From Seriola aureovittata (lineage: Eukaryota > Chordata > Actinopteri > Carangiformes > Carangidae), in the NCBI RefSeq assembly GCF_021018895.1, contig NC_079384.1, forward strand, positions 4,574,140 to 4,638,139: a stretch of DNA of 64,000 nucleotides. Direction: 5' to 3'. The position numbers were made by a program, and so were the translations under genes. Shown piece after piece: positions 1-11,829 of the stretch. The first letter of the stretch is position 1. Every line of letters starts with the position of its first letter. Below the pieces are notes generated by a model, which saw only the letters and a list, made by a program, of their open reading frames with translations, had not been told where the DNA came from and made no database searches.

Positions 1-120
1 GCATGTGCTGACAGAACAACAGCATCAATGTATAATATATATATGATATATAAAAGTGTATAACTGCATCAGTATGTGTCACTGATGATTGTTCCTCTGT
101 CTTTCTACCATTTTCCAGTC

Positions 121-2082
121 ATGGTGCGAAGAAGTCATCGTCTGATAGAAGCAGGGTATTATACAGAGTGGGGAAGTCCAGGTATTTCCTACAGGGAGAT
201 TTTATACAGGTAAGTCGTTGCGGTGTTTGTGTGTTTTCTGCATGTAAACCTGCTGTGTGTGTGTACGACGCTCTCAATCGTCACAAACACCAGTCTTTTC
301 TAACTTCTACTGTATCTTTTAGGATCTTCAGCAGACGGAGAGGCCGTCGCCGTCTTCACCGCAATGCACACTCTTTGAACAACATGACGGAGCACAATCA
401 GGATCATATTGGGAATGACGCCACAGAGACACATAATACCAAGACCCATGAGACATCTGTTACTGGGACACAGACCAGAAGAAACATCAGTAAGGACTGC
501 CTCTCACCTGTAACCAAGGCACTTTATATGAGAAAGACCAGTTTCAGATATGTTTTTACTTTGTTATCAAGCTCTAAACACCCTGTTTGTCCTTCTCTGT
601 GGTCACAACAGTGAGTAACTTATCTGCGAAGAATGTCAGCTGCTTTTTCCTCAGCCTCCTTTTGGCTTTTGGTGAGTGCTTTAACAATTCCTGCTACAAA
701 CAGTCATTTCTAGAACATGAGTAAAACCTAGAACTGAGAGGTTCGTTGTTAATGAAACTAAAGTTTTTAACCTTCTTCTTTTGTGTCTATCAGAAATAAC
801 AGACATGCATGTTCAACTAAAAAAAACCCTAGAGGAAGTGCAATCACTTAGACAGCAGATAAACATGCCTGTTCATCTGGCAGACACAATACCTAACTTT
901 GCCTTAGAATCGCAAGGTAAGAAATCTTTACCATCTTCATCTGTGTCATCATGATTCATACGTGTGATTTATAATAGAATATATTCGGTTGATTTCTAAT
1001 TCTGTACGTTTTCCCTCGGTTGTGTCTGCAGGTGCCACAGTTTTGCACGATTTATCTACAGATACATATTGGCCTCTAAAACACATAGGACTAATGTGGG
1101 ATAGAATTTTTCACTGGGACTATTCGACCAAAAGACAGCGACAAGTGATTCAGGTAGGAGTTACACAGCCACAGTCATAAAATGCTACATTAACAGTGAT
1201 TGATTTACCGTGTATTGTAATTGCTCTTTTGCAACTTCTTGTATTTAATATAAAATTATTAAAGTTTATGAACTGTTGACACTGAAACGTTTGATTTCCT
1301 GCCCCTCAGGGACACACATCATTACATCCTGGACAATGCTGGTGCTTTTCTGGGGACAATGGACATTTATTCATCTCACTGTCCCACCCGATCTCCATCA
1401 CTCATGTGACACTTGGCCACATAACAAAAAGCCAGTCGCCTTATGGCTACATCGCAAGCGCACCGAGGGAGTTCTCTATCTACGTAAGTTACACATTTTC
1501 TCTCTTCATCCTGAAGACGTCCTCGTATTATTGCTCCCACAGTGCAACTCAAATCAACTGATCTCTGTGTCTCTTCATCTTTCAGGGAATGAGGACCGTG
1601 GATGAGGAAGGGTCCTATTTGGGAACACTGGCTTATGATCAAGACGGTGCAGCATTTCAGACCTTCAAACTGCCAGTAAGTATGACATGTGTGATACAGT
1701 ACAGCTCTCATGCACATACGTTTCTTTTAATCGGTCACATTCAAACACATTGCAAAAGTAGAGAATGGCTTTAACTGTGCTCTACTGAGAACAAAACCTC
1801 TTCCCACCATTTTCATGGCAGAAAACTGCTTCAGCTGAACTAACTATAGGATAGACGTAGAGCTGCTATTAATAACAGATGCAAAGCATGTAAACACCAT
1901 GTGGTCCACACAGATGCCAGGAGCACCTGCTCGTCTTTATCAATGTTCTCCCTCCTGTTTCCTTCCAGAATCCAGACAGTGGTGTCTTCAGATATGTGAA
2001 GCTACAGATTGAGAACAACTGGGGAAACGTTGACAACACCTGCCTCTACAGCTTCAGGGTTCATGGTGAACTCCCTGTATAA
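121..2082 (+). CDS. Short SUN-domain nuclear envelope protein (SUN3/SPAG4-like or short sun1-like)
   Basis: Eight exons: 121-209, 323-489, 612-671, 794-916, 1032-1153, 1310-1483, 1586-1675, 1969-2082; all GT-AG, joined frame open, 312 aa. The N-terminus has the RRSHRL-type basic start seen in SUN proteins. A short hydrophobic segment (CFFLSLLLAF, about residues 95-105) is the probable membrane anchor. A brief coiled stretch follows, then a C-terminal SUN domain (about 147-310) with GQCWCFSGDNGHLFI, SAPREFSIYG and NTCLYSFRVHG, the family hallmarks. SUN proteins trimerise in the perinuclear space and bind KASH peptides to link nucleus and cytoskeleton. It is far shorter than SUN1/SUN2 (over 700 aa) and close to SUN3/SPAG4/SUN5 in size. 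Which paralogue it is cannot be settled by eye, although the adjacent get4 recalls the human SUN1-GET4 neighbourhood. The start at 121 follows a splice-acceptor-like CAG, so an upstream non-coding exon is likely. Confidence 0.87.
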
Positions 2083-2117
2083 CTGTAATTCTTTTCTCTG
2101 AGTGTTTTGTTTTTCTC

Positions 2118-2123
2118 AATAAA
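2118..2123 (+). terminator. Poly(A) signal of the SUN-domain gene
   Basis: A canonical AATAAA lies 36 nt after the stop codon, implying a very short 3' UTR. Assigned by position only. Confidence 0.55.
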
Positions 2124-3406
2124 TGCATTTATCATTTATCCATCTTGCTAAAGCACAAACTGGTCAACAAGTCTAGTAACAAGTCTTTCTACGGTAACGT
2201 CAACACATACTTTCCTTTTTTTTAAATTTAGATTAATGAACTAGAGGTGTTTTTTGGCCAAAATAATATACATTGTAAATAATTTTGAGCAATTAACAAC
2301 AGGGGATGGATTCACATCTTAACAAGGTATCAGACTTGAGAATAAGAAAAGGTATATTCCCTATAGTGTGTTTATCTGCAATGGCTCAGCACTTCAGCTA
2401 GCTGTTTGCTGTTTAAAATTTTTTATGTTTAAAAGTTTTTTGCTCTGTAGCATTTTGACCTATTATTTCCTCCATTTCCTTTCACAAGATACGCTGCAGG
2501 GTATATACAGCAGCCTTTTCAACCCCATTAATCCATGATTAATTTACACGTTACAATAAATTTACTCTTGCCTCACCTATCTTCAACCACTAAAGATGAA
2601 CTTCTTGTCATGTGTTAATCCTCATTGAATAGCATTACAAACTGGGAACTTGAAAGATGTGGGCGTTTCCCCGGCAGGTAGCGTCCAATGAAATCACGCT
2701 TTAGTTATATTATGGAAATGTAGGATGCAGTCATTTTAGAGCTTCACTAATAGTGACAAAAAAGTCTGGATATCAACAACTGTTTCTTGTTTTTAATCGG
2801 TCTCTCTCTTGAGCACCCTAGCTTTATAGACGTGTGATATTAAATAAAAAATAATTAAAGTGTTGACACCATAATTGTATGACAGAAAATTCTGCATTTC
2901 CTTATCAAAATATTATCTAAAATGCAAAAATGTGCCGTTCAATGTGCGAGTCCATGTAAAATAATATACAATTTGTACCGTGCAATAGACTTTATATTAA
3001 ATTACTTTGAAATTACAGTATTTTTTTTATTTATTTTTTTTAACAAAGCGCCTTTTTGTTTTTGAGGGCCTGCTTCTTAAATAAACTGACAAAGTGTTCA
3101 GTCAATAACGGTGAAAAAACAGAACAAGAACTGGCTCGAGGGAGTGACCGCTCAAACCGCATGAAACCACATCCCTCACTAACCACCGAATATATTTTTA
3201 TTTCCCCCGATCTTCCCTTACTATACTGCATCCATGGTGTTGTCTGCTAGTCACAAGGTTTCGTGAACTTTTCCCGTGTTCCCACAACCTCCCTACTACG
3301 CCTCGCCGGCTACGGCAAGCGAAGAGGGTCCGTTCTGTTTAAGGCTTTCCGGTTTCCCAGTGTCAACATTTGGACTGAGACGGAGCGCTGCTGCGGAGCA
3401 ACGACG
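2124..3406. other. Intergenic region and get4 promoter/5' UTR
   Basis: AT-rich spacer with no coding exon recognised. The last 150 bases become GC-richer (CpG-containing) and include the probable get4 promoter and 5' UTR. Open frames at 3040-3290 on both strands show no family resemblance and no splice context. Confidence 0.5.
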
Positions 3407-6400
3407 ATGTCGGAGCAGGAGTCTCTGAGGTGCTCCAGTGCCAGAAACCGTGGAGGCGTCCAGAGGGTCGAAGGAAAACTGCGAGCCAGTGTAGAAAAAG
3501 GGGATTACTATGAAGCACATCAAATGTACAGGACTTTATTTTTTAGGTAAGATATCGTTTCGCGATCGTAGATGCAGTTGTATATAGTCATTTGGCTTTG
3601 GGGCCTGCCTGTTCCAGATCATTCTGCTGTCAACCTTGCTGCTCTACCTGCCCGTTTGTGATTGGTTGAATTTCACCACGGACCCACCCACTGATGTTGT
3701 TCCGTCTGTTTGTTTGGACAGCTGTGCTGTCGATCTACGGCTACCTACGGATAGTTGGTTAGCTACGTGTTAGCAACATAGCTAGCAGCTAATGATAGCC
3801 GAAGCAGTTAGCTTGGCTGCTAACGCAAGACAGCCAGACAGGCTTGAGTTTGTGTGCAATCGGTAAAGATATTTCACGTGCTAAATAACCGAATATAGGG
3901 GATTATCGTTTTGCCAACCGCCGTTGTCTAATAAACATGTTTGCTGAAGCTGTCCAGCTGTGTTAGCATTTAGCTAGATAGCCACACTGCACCACCGCAG
4001 TCTGGGCTGTGATGGCTAGACATGTTTTTGCTTAATACATTTGTTTTCTCGTAATTTATAACTGGCAATGCTTATATGATCACAGGTCAGATTTGTAGAA
4101 TCTAGGATGAGCCTAGTCATGGTTGGTCTATTTTCCAGTGTATGTGTTTCACTGAGGAACATTCACACCCTTAATGGTGTAAATCTGCTCCAAGGGACCT
4201 GGACGCTGTTGGGGTAATGAACAGATTAGTTGTGCTGCCAAACTGGCTGGATATATACCTCCAGTATAGTTTATTAGACAAGATGATTTGCTCTAATCCA
4301 ATCCAATTAAAGACAAACCTTCTCCATACCACTGAGGGATCACTAGTCATGACTAAAAGTCATAATTGCAGTATCTACTCCTGAAATCCTGCCACACATG
4401 CAAAATACTGCAGCTGGCCTGTGGGCTTAAAGAAAGTTATTATATTCATTGTTCCCTTGTTGTGTATGTCAAGCAAAACCAGCGTGCATGTATCTAATAG
4501 TCTCAAAAGATGCAAACAGCTCGTGGCGGTCTCGACAAGCAGATAGTTTAACCTAATATGTAATGCTAACACTTCTGTCTTCCATCAGGTACATGTCACA
4601 GGCAAAACATGCTGAGGCCAGGGAGCTGATGTACAATGGCGCTCTACTCTTCTTCAGCTATAACCAGGTATATGCAACACTTGATTTCTGTTAGCCTTTA
4701 TATAGTTACTGATAGAAATCAGAATTTTGTGTACTTGTAGCCAGGAATTTCTGTTTTGCAACCTAAGAAGCAGTTGGGTTGTGAATTCATAATAGATTGA
4801 TTGAAAAGGCACCGTATTCCTGAAAATACAAATATAGATTACAAAATATATAATTTGTTCTGTTTCACCTGCAGCAAAACAGTGCAGCAGACCTGTCCAT
4901 GCTGGTGCTAGAAGTGTTGGAGAAATCTGAGACAAAAGTTGAAGATGAAATATTAGGTGAGTAGCAACCTTGAGCCTTTAAATTACACCAATTCATCTAC
5001 AGTCCTATCTGAGCTCTGCAGGCGGTTTCTTCCTCTTCATGGCTTGGGTTTTTGCTCTGATATGTATCGTCAGCTGTGAGACCTTTTTATATAGACAGGT
5101 GTGTACCTTTCCAAATCATGTCAAATCAATTGAAATGACCACGGATGGACTCCAGTCAAGGTGTAGAAACCTCTCAAAGATGATCAAGAGAAATGGGAGG
5201 AACCTGAACTAAATTTCAAGCATCATAGCAAAGTGTCTAAATACATGTCAATGTGATATTTTAGATTTTCCTTTTTAATACATTTGCAAAAGTTTATAAA
5301 ATTCTGTTTTCACTTTGTCATTATCGGGTATTGAGTGTGAATTGATGAAGGAATTATTTTTTAATTATGGCACAAAGCCGCAACTTAACAAAATGTGAAA
5401 CAATTGAAAGGGTCTGAACACTTTTCGAATGCACTGTATAAAGCCAATACAGTTCCACTTTTGATTGGCCTTGATCCTGTACTGACCTGCTGGATCAATT
5501 TGTGACATTTCCTCTTTACATAATCACTGATAAATGCTGCCGCCTTAGATTATCATGACAGTCATTCAGTCCAGCTTCCTGGAGGACGGCACTGCGGGAC
5601 TTTTCACATAAGAATCCTCTGATGTTGTCGGGGTTGACTGTGTGTTTGTTGAGCAGAAAGCCTGGCTAAGCTGTTCAGCCTGATGGACCAGAACTCCCCG
5701 GAGAGAGTAGCGTTTGTTTCCAGAGCCTTGAAATGGTCCACAGGAGGGTCCGGCAAGTTGGGTCACCCAAAACTACACCAGCTGCTAGCTGTCACCTTGT
5801 GGAAAGGTAATCAGTTAATCATTCAATTTTATAATGTGTAGGGGATAATAACAAATGCTTACCACAAAGGATAGTTGAGAACCTGTAACCGTTAAACCAG
5901 TATTAAGTCAGTCATAACAAGCCTAATATGTGAATCCACACAACAGCAGCACCATGATGCTTGTTGACACACATCAGCTTAGGCCACCGTCCACTCTCTC
6001 AGCAAGTGGCTGGTGTTTGTGCTTCTTTCTACCACACCAGCTGCCGTGAGCACAAGTGAATGTCATAATAGCCACAATATTGACATTTGTGTGTTCAGAG
6101 CAAAACTACAGTGAGTCCCGTTACCACTTCCTGCACTCGTCTGATGGGGAAGGCTGCGCACAGATGCTGGTGGAGTATTCAGCGTCACGAGGCTTCCGCA
6201 GTGAGGTCGACATGTTTGTGGCGCAGGCCGTCCTACAGTAAGTGTCACTCCTGCACTCTTATAACATACTGCCCGTCTTTTTATATATCGTCACAGTGTA
6301 GAAATTGAAAAGTCAGTGTCTCAAATGTCAAACCTCTAATCTGTAAATGAGTGCAGCAGTTGTCTGTAATGTCCAGTAACTGTAAATGTAAATGTGATCC

Positions 6401-8409
6401 AAGCCGCTTATTAGATTTACGGTATAGACTTTGAATTCAGGATCTTTGTGTGCAGGGGAGAAAGTGGCACTGATACATCGTCTTTCAACATGCCAGCCTG
6501 CAGACATATCCATTTCCTGTTTGTCAGCAGTTTGATTAAAGTGTCTTTGAAAATCTGTGTTTATTTTCTCTCTGCTTTCCTTCATCCTTTGTGTGTGTGT
6601 GTCACACTTTCTGTCATGTTTTCTTTCCCATCCTTATCTCCTTTTTGTTCTTACTGTCTGTACTATTTTCTATTTCTGCGCTTTCCTTCTCTCAACTCCC
6701 AACCCCTCCAGGTTCCTCTGCTTAAAGAACAAAAATAGCGCTTCTGTGGTGTTCAGCACATACACAGAGAAACACCCGTCCATAGAGAAGGGCCCTCCCT
6801 TCGTCCAGCCTCTACTAAACTTTATCTGGTTTCTGCTGCTGGCAGTGGATGGGTGAGGAAAAATGTTTTATTTAATGCTCGAAAATTTTGAAAAAAAACA
6901 AAACAGTAGTATCTAAAATTGTCTTAACTGTTGAACTTGTTCCTCTAATGCTTGACATAAGTAAATCAGTAAATGATTTGTGTTTACTAAATAGATTGAA
7001 GATAATAATATGCAGTATTTAAAACTTTTCTTCACTTTGTTGCTTCAGGGGTAAATTAACAGTTTTCACAGTGTTATGTGAACAATATCAACCTTCCCTG
7101 AAGAGGGACCCCATGTATAATGAGGTGAGTCATTTCTTTACCATGTCACCTATCCATCTTGTATTAAATGAGCTAGTGTAATATGACTGAAGTATTATGT
7201 CTGCATACTGCAACCTAATTTGGAAATGTTAAACACATTTTAAGAAATTCAGAAAATCCAAATGAATGCACATTTTCATCCATGTGAATATTTCAATAAG
7301 GAGAGATCAAATCGAGGTAAAGCATCTTCATTAAACGTAGGCCCATATGTCGATAGATGGGATCCCCTCGAGTACAGATGCTGGTGGTGGTGTAGTAGAG
7401 CCAGCTGGGTTGTTGATGGAGGACAAGTGTCCTTGGACATCATGGAGGTTGTGCAATAGTAGCCTGAAAGACGGGCGGACTTGCAGTGACATTTAAAGAA
7501 CGGCATACAGTAATCGATTGGCTCGAGGAGCGCAGGCAGAAAGGTCATAGGTCAGATATGGCGATGTCGGGATTGTGAACGGAGAAAGTGGAAGTGAGAG
7601 AGATCAGAAGTATATGGCCAATATTAACCCATAGAGGCAAAATGCAAAATGAGGGAAGAGATCTCCCTCATTGAACTCTCACCGAAGCCTTGTCAGGCTG
7701 GTTCATCAAGATAAACAACTAATGGCACAAACTCTCCGTCAGTGCCATTAAAACTACTGCAGAAGAAGAGGCCGCAACAAGACATGGTAAAAAAAAATGG
7801 TGAAAAACATGATGGAAATACGACAGCTATGTTTGTTTCATGTATTAATTTAAGGAACTTTACATTCAGTCTCTTTAGTTGAGCTGAAGCTTTACTGAAA
7901 GGCATAAAATCAGGTGGAGGGAAACCCACCTAGTGTCCTGTTTGAAATATTGTCTAATATCTTCTCATGAAATATTTCCATGTAAACATATTCCACGTCT
8001 TGGACTGTAATTCTGTAACCGTGTCTCTTTGTGCTCTTCTTCCTTTGAACATCTTCCCGGATCCTCAGTATCTCGACAGAATAGGACAGCTTTTCTTTGG
8101 CGTTCCACCCAAACAGTCCCCATCATATGGCGGACTGCTAGGTGAGTGGAAGGCTTTGCTCATCTGAACAGATGTTACGGATTATTTGCACCTAAATTAC
8201 TGATCACCTGTGTTTGTGCTCCTTTTCAACTGTAAAGGTTTACATAGATAAACCGTTGGAAGGTTTTGATTTGAACGTTTTCCGTGAGAATGACGGTCAC
8301 TATGTTTCATCGTGCAGGAAACCTGCTGAACAGCCTGATGGGGGCTGGCGAGGAGGATGACGGGGCTGAAGAAGCCCAGGAGGACAGCAGTCCCATAGAG
8401 CTGGACTGA
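3407..8409 (+). CDS. get4: Golgi to ER traffic protein 4 (GET4/TRC35)
   Basis: Nine exons: 3407-3546, 4589-4667, 4875-4956, 5657-5806, 6099-6237, 6712-6852, 7049-7124, 8069-8141, 8318-8409; joined frame 323 aa, the usual vertebrate length (about 327). GET4 is an alpha-solenoid that bridges UBL4A and BAG6 in the cytosolic complex handing tail-anchored membrane proteins to the ATPase GET3. Recognised from conserved stretches: [17 protein letters not shown] near residue 37, [74 protein letters not shown], and the tail [16 protein letters not shown] followed by an acidic C-terminus ending SSPIELD. The start codon has a good context (acgacgATGT) and begins [14 protein letters not shown]. Exon 5 ends CA|GTAAGT, so reading through gives a false stop; splicing restores Gln. 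Confidence 0.95.
5036..5440 (+). repeat. Degenerate Tc1/mariner-like transposon fragment in get4 intron 3
   Basis: The stretch matches from memory the 3' part of fish Tc1-like elements. It runs from TTTTTGCTCTGATATG through AGACAGGTGTGTACCTTTCC and GGACTCCAGTCAAGG to GGTCTGAACACTTTTCGAAT and GCACTGTA. It is diverged and has no transposase open frame, so it is an old, immobile copy. Confidence 0.7.
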
Positions 8410-8664
8410 GCCTGCAGCCCAGGACAAGGAGAACAAATGAACACACAAAAAATAAAAAAAGAGGAAGACCACCCCGCCTCCCTTCGTCACCTCGACAACA
8501 GGGATGGGGCGAGGCTCTGGTCGATGTTTTCAGAGGCGCGCTGTTTCCAGAAACCCCATCCCACCTACCCAGTCCAAAATCAGAATATGAATCAGGCCAC
8601 CAAAACACCCCCGTCAGCACTGCCTGGACTGACTGCGCCAAACTGCAAACTCTTCCTGTGTTGA

Positions 8665-8711
<47 letters not shown>

Positions 8712-10070
8712 GACTAAACTATTTTATTTTAATCATTATTTTGTTAGTTTGGGACTCTTGCTCTGTGGTTAGGGTTTATAATTTTTAAACAGCAGATCCC
8801 ACTGTCCTCTCCTTGTGAAAACCTTGCTCCGAAAGAGATGGGAGTCTCCCAGCGGAGAGGATAGGATGCCGAGTGAAACCCCTTTGCGTATTGTTCATTA
8901 CATCATTATGAGGGTTTAGGCAACTCACTACAAATATCCATCTGTTTTCTTTATCATACAGCCACACGGAGTTCGATCAGAGCCGTGGCTGTTGCAGTTG
9001 TTGGCATTTATCAACAACTTGTTCCGTTAAGAGTCTCTTCTGTCAGTGGTAAATTAAATTGTACTTGTAGCCAAGGTCACATTTCAGTTTCTCATCTCTA
9101 GTTTGTCCATCGTCTGTTTGGGCAAAAGAAAAAGACATCAGAGATCTGTGTAACTTATTATCAGAGGTCATCTTGCAACTTGAATTTCAACCAAACAAAT
9201 CTTTTCTGCTCAGTGTCTCCTCTATGGATCATAGTGGTGGCTGTCATTTTTTCTTTTTTTTATCCAAGTGAATTGCTACAAACATCGAGCTGTCTGTACA
9301 CAAATAGCTCCAGCGTAGAGGTCTCACTTTTTAAACGTGCACTTGCTGAACTGCTGCTGAGCTTGTTTGCGCCATCTCCGAGAGAAACTGTGCCGGAAGA
9401 TCCACTGTCGGCCTTGTTACAGATGCCAGAGGTCCCTTAAAAACTCTGGCAGTGAGATGTTTGAAGCACTTAGGCTCTTTTTAAAGTGATCTGGAGATGA
9501 GAGGAGCAAAAATGAGACACTGTGAAAACCCGTCTGTTGGAGTGAATCTTGCTTTGCATGTTATAAAATGCTGATATTTAAGCCTGCTGCTTACATGACT
9601 ATTTCTGGCTTTGTCTTTTGTCTCCGTTTCTCTTCTCCTTTTTGTTTCTGTTAAACAGTTCCTCTTGGAGTTGGATCAGTCATTAGTTCAGCCTGTGCAC
9701 GATACATTAGCGGCTGCCCATCAGTGTTAACTTCATCGGCCCTCAGAGAACACACTCACTCCACTTGCTCCCCCTGACAGCTCGTTTTTTCTTTGCTCAC
9801 ATCATTCAGCCTTCAGCTTCGTTTTGTCCTCGTAGTGACATTCGATCAGTCCAGGTCTTGTCAGTTTGCTGTTTTAGGATTTTTTTTTTTTTTTTTTTTT
9901 TTAAACCCTAACTGTACTCCAGATAATCTAGAGGGGTCAAATCCCCCCTGTGAAGTCAAAATTTTTATTAAATACTAGGAAACTAGGAATGTCCACAGGT
10001 CTTCCAATGTAGAATAGTGTTTATTAACTTCTATGTAATTATCTGTGTGGGACTACGGGAGTCCAGAAGG
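8410..10070 (+). other. get4 3' UTR / downstream region
   Basis: No coding exon seen. It contains an A-rich AATAAA at 8451-8456, a triplet microsatellite, and a T(20) run near 9880-9902. The open frames here (e.g. 9180-9440) lack family features. A further AATAAA at 10203-10208 lies inside the foldback element. Confidence 0.5.
8665..8710. repeat. (ATT)15 microsatellite in get4 3' UTR
   Basis: Uninterrupted ATT triplets over about 46 nt, roughly 255 nt after the get4 stop codon. Confidence 0.95.
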
Positions 10071-10304
10071 GCCAACATTAAATAATACATAAAGTAAAAT
10101 ATAAATATGACTAATTCAATACATGATTTAAAACAAATATTTTGGAAGTGTTATTTCAACATTTTTATTTTCATGAAAAATGTATAAAATAAGTGATGAT
10201 AAAATAAAGATTGCTGAAATACCATTTCATCATAATGTTTTAATAATGTATTGAATTATTCCACATTTTACTTCTACGTCAGAATGTATTTATTTAATAT
10301 TGGC
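10071..10304. repeat. 234-bp foldback (inverted-repeat) element, MITE-like
   Basis: The left arm starting GCCAACATTAAATAATACAT is the imperfect reverse complement of the right arm ending ATGTATTTATTTAATATTGGC. Inner blocks also pair: CTAATTCAATACATGATTT with the complement of AATAATGTATTGAATTA, and GTTATTTCAACATTTTTATT with the complement of the block at about 10,195-10,228. The whole unit folds around about 10,187. AT-rich, no ORF. Probably a miniature inverted-repeat element, lying between the tail-to-tail genes get4 and vps35l. Confidence 0.75.
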
Positions 10305-10948
10305 TGTGTATGTGTTCCATAGAGGACTGGCTGGCTCAATGTCTTAGTGCTACAGAAGGACAGATAGAATAGTGTTGAGTTGTCGGTGTACATGCTCTGC
10401 TGTGATTGCATCTATCTAATGTTGAAGATACAACAAAGAGACCAGTGATGTGGCAGTCAAAGAGTTGGTTAACAGCAGCGGTCATCAGAGACTGAAAAAA
10501 AAAAAAAAAACAACCTGCAAACAATTATTTAAATGACTTTTACAGGATTGTATTAAAATGTTTACGTCATGAAAAGTCCCAGTTCAGATTGAGGATTCTC
10601 TCTGGTGACCGGCTCCTCCTGCAGGCCTCTTTGTCAAACCACCATCGACCATCCGAAAGGGAAATTCAAGACAAAACTGACTCCAAGGTTCCTCAACGAC
10701 ACGTTTTCCAATGAGATCAACCAACTAAACAATGTCACAGAACATGCTACTCCTACTCATATCACACACGTTTCTTTCTAACGCAGTGTCAGCTGTCAAA
10801 GCTTCGCTTCGTTTGACACGTCGGGAAAGACTGAACAAAACCTCTGGAGATTTCTTTTTCTTTTAAACCAACCTGAAAGTCAGTTTTGTCAAAATTCTCC
10901 TTTTAATTATCTGGCAGTAAAAAAAAAGGTGTGTGACCAAAGGCCTAC

Positions 10949-10993
10949 TGTGTGTGTGTGTGAGCGTGTGTGTGTGTGTGTGAGTGTGTGTGT
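10949..10993. repeat. Imperfect (TG)n microsatellite
   Basis: TG dinucleotides interrupted by GAGC and GAG. Intergenic, between get4 and vps35l. Confidence 0.9.
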
Positions 10994-11765
10994 CTCAGTG
11001 AACATCGTCACAGCTTTTGTATTTGATATTTTTTTTTTCCTTTGAGAACTTAAGGGGAGTGTTTGCCTTTTCAATGATTCACTAATTGAATAAATAAAAT
11101 ACAACTGAGAAGAGTTTGAGAATGTCTTCAAACAAACGCTCTCCTGTCTGTTTTTTTTTCAATGCACCGTGTAGTGGATCAAACAGCTGACAGATGGAGC
11201 GTTACTATAAATATAATAACTATAAAGACTGTAATGAAAGACTGAAAAGAAATATTTGCAGTTGATAAGCAACGTTAAAAATACATTCATAAACATGATC
11301 GGTGTTTAAATACAAAGCAGAATGAATGTTTATTTTCTACAAATACATGAAGAGGACAACATGTTAAAACTATAATTAAACCGATATTATTACATAATAT
11401 ATATTGTATGTATGGTGATAGATGAAAATAATGAGTCGCCCATCTGTGACGAGACTTAAAGACCAGAACACCTGCAGAGGAATGTCATTTTTCTTCATTG
11501 CAAACTGAATCATTTGATCTTTAAATAATTTTTTCTAAAGGTTTTAATTGCAGGCTTTAATCGTCTGTGACAGCTCCCTATGATAGCTGAATCAGTTTCT
11601 GTTTTTAGCCTTGAAAATGCTGATCCGATTGATCCGAGCTGGGTGAGAATCTGTAGCATCCAAAGGGATTTTTCTCCATTCACAACCTCAAATGTCCATA
11701 AAGTCTCCTCACACTAAATACATTAAGGCATTTTTTTTTCTTCTTCTTTGTGCTTCCTGTCACCT

Positions 11766-11771
11766 TTTATT
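11766..11771 (-). terminator. vps35l: Poly(A) signal of vps35l
   Basis: AATAAA on the minus strand (TTTATT on plus), about 60 nt past the vps35l stop codon. Confidence 0.55.
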
Positions 11772-11829
11772 TACACAAACCTGACGTGTAGTGCACAAAT
11801 GTTTTGACAAAGCTGGCAGAGGCTGGTGT

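Larger units (their letters stand above)
10305..11829. other. Intergenic / vps35l 3' flank
   Basis: No coding exon recognised. AT-rich, with scattered poly-T runs and possible alternative vps35l poly(A) signals on the minus strand (e.g. near 11,330). It ends with the vps35l 3' UTR. Confidence 0.45.
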
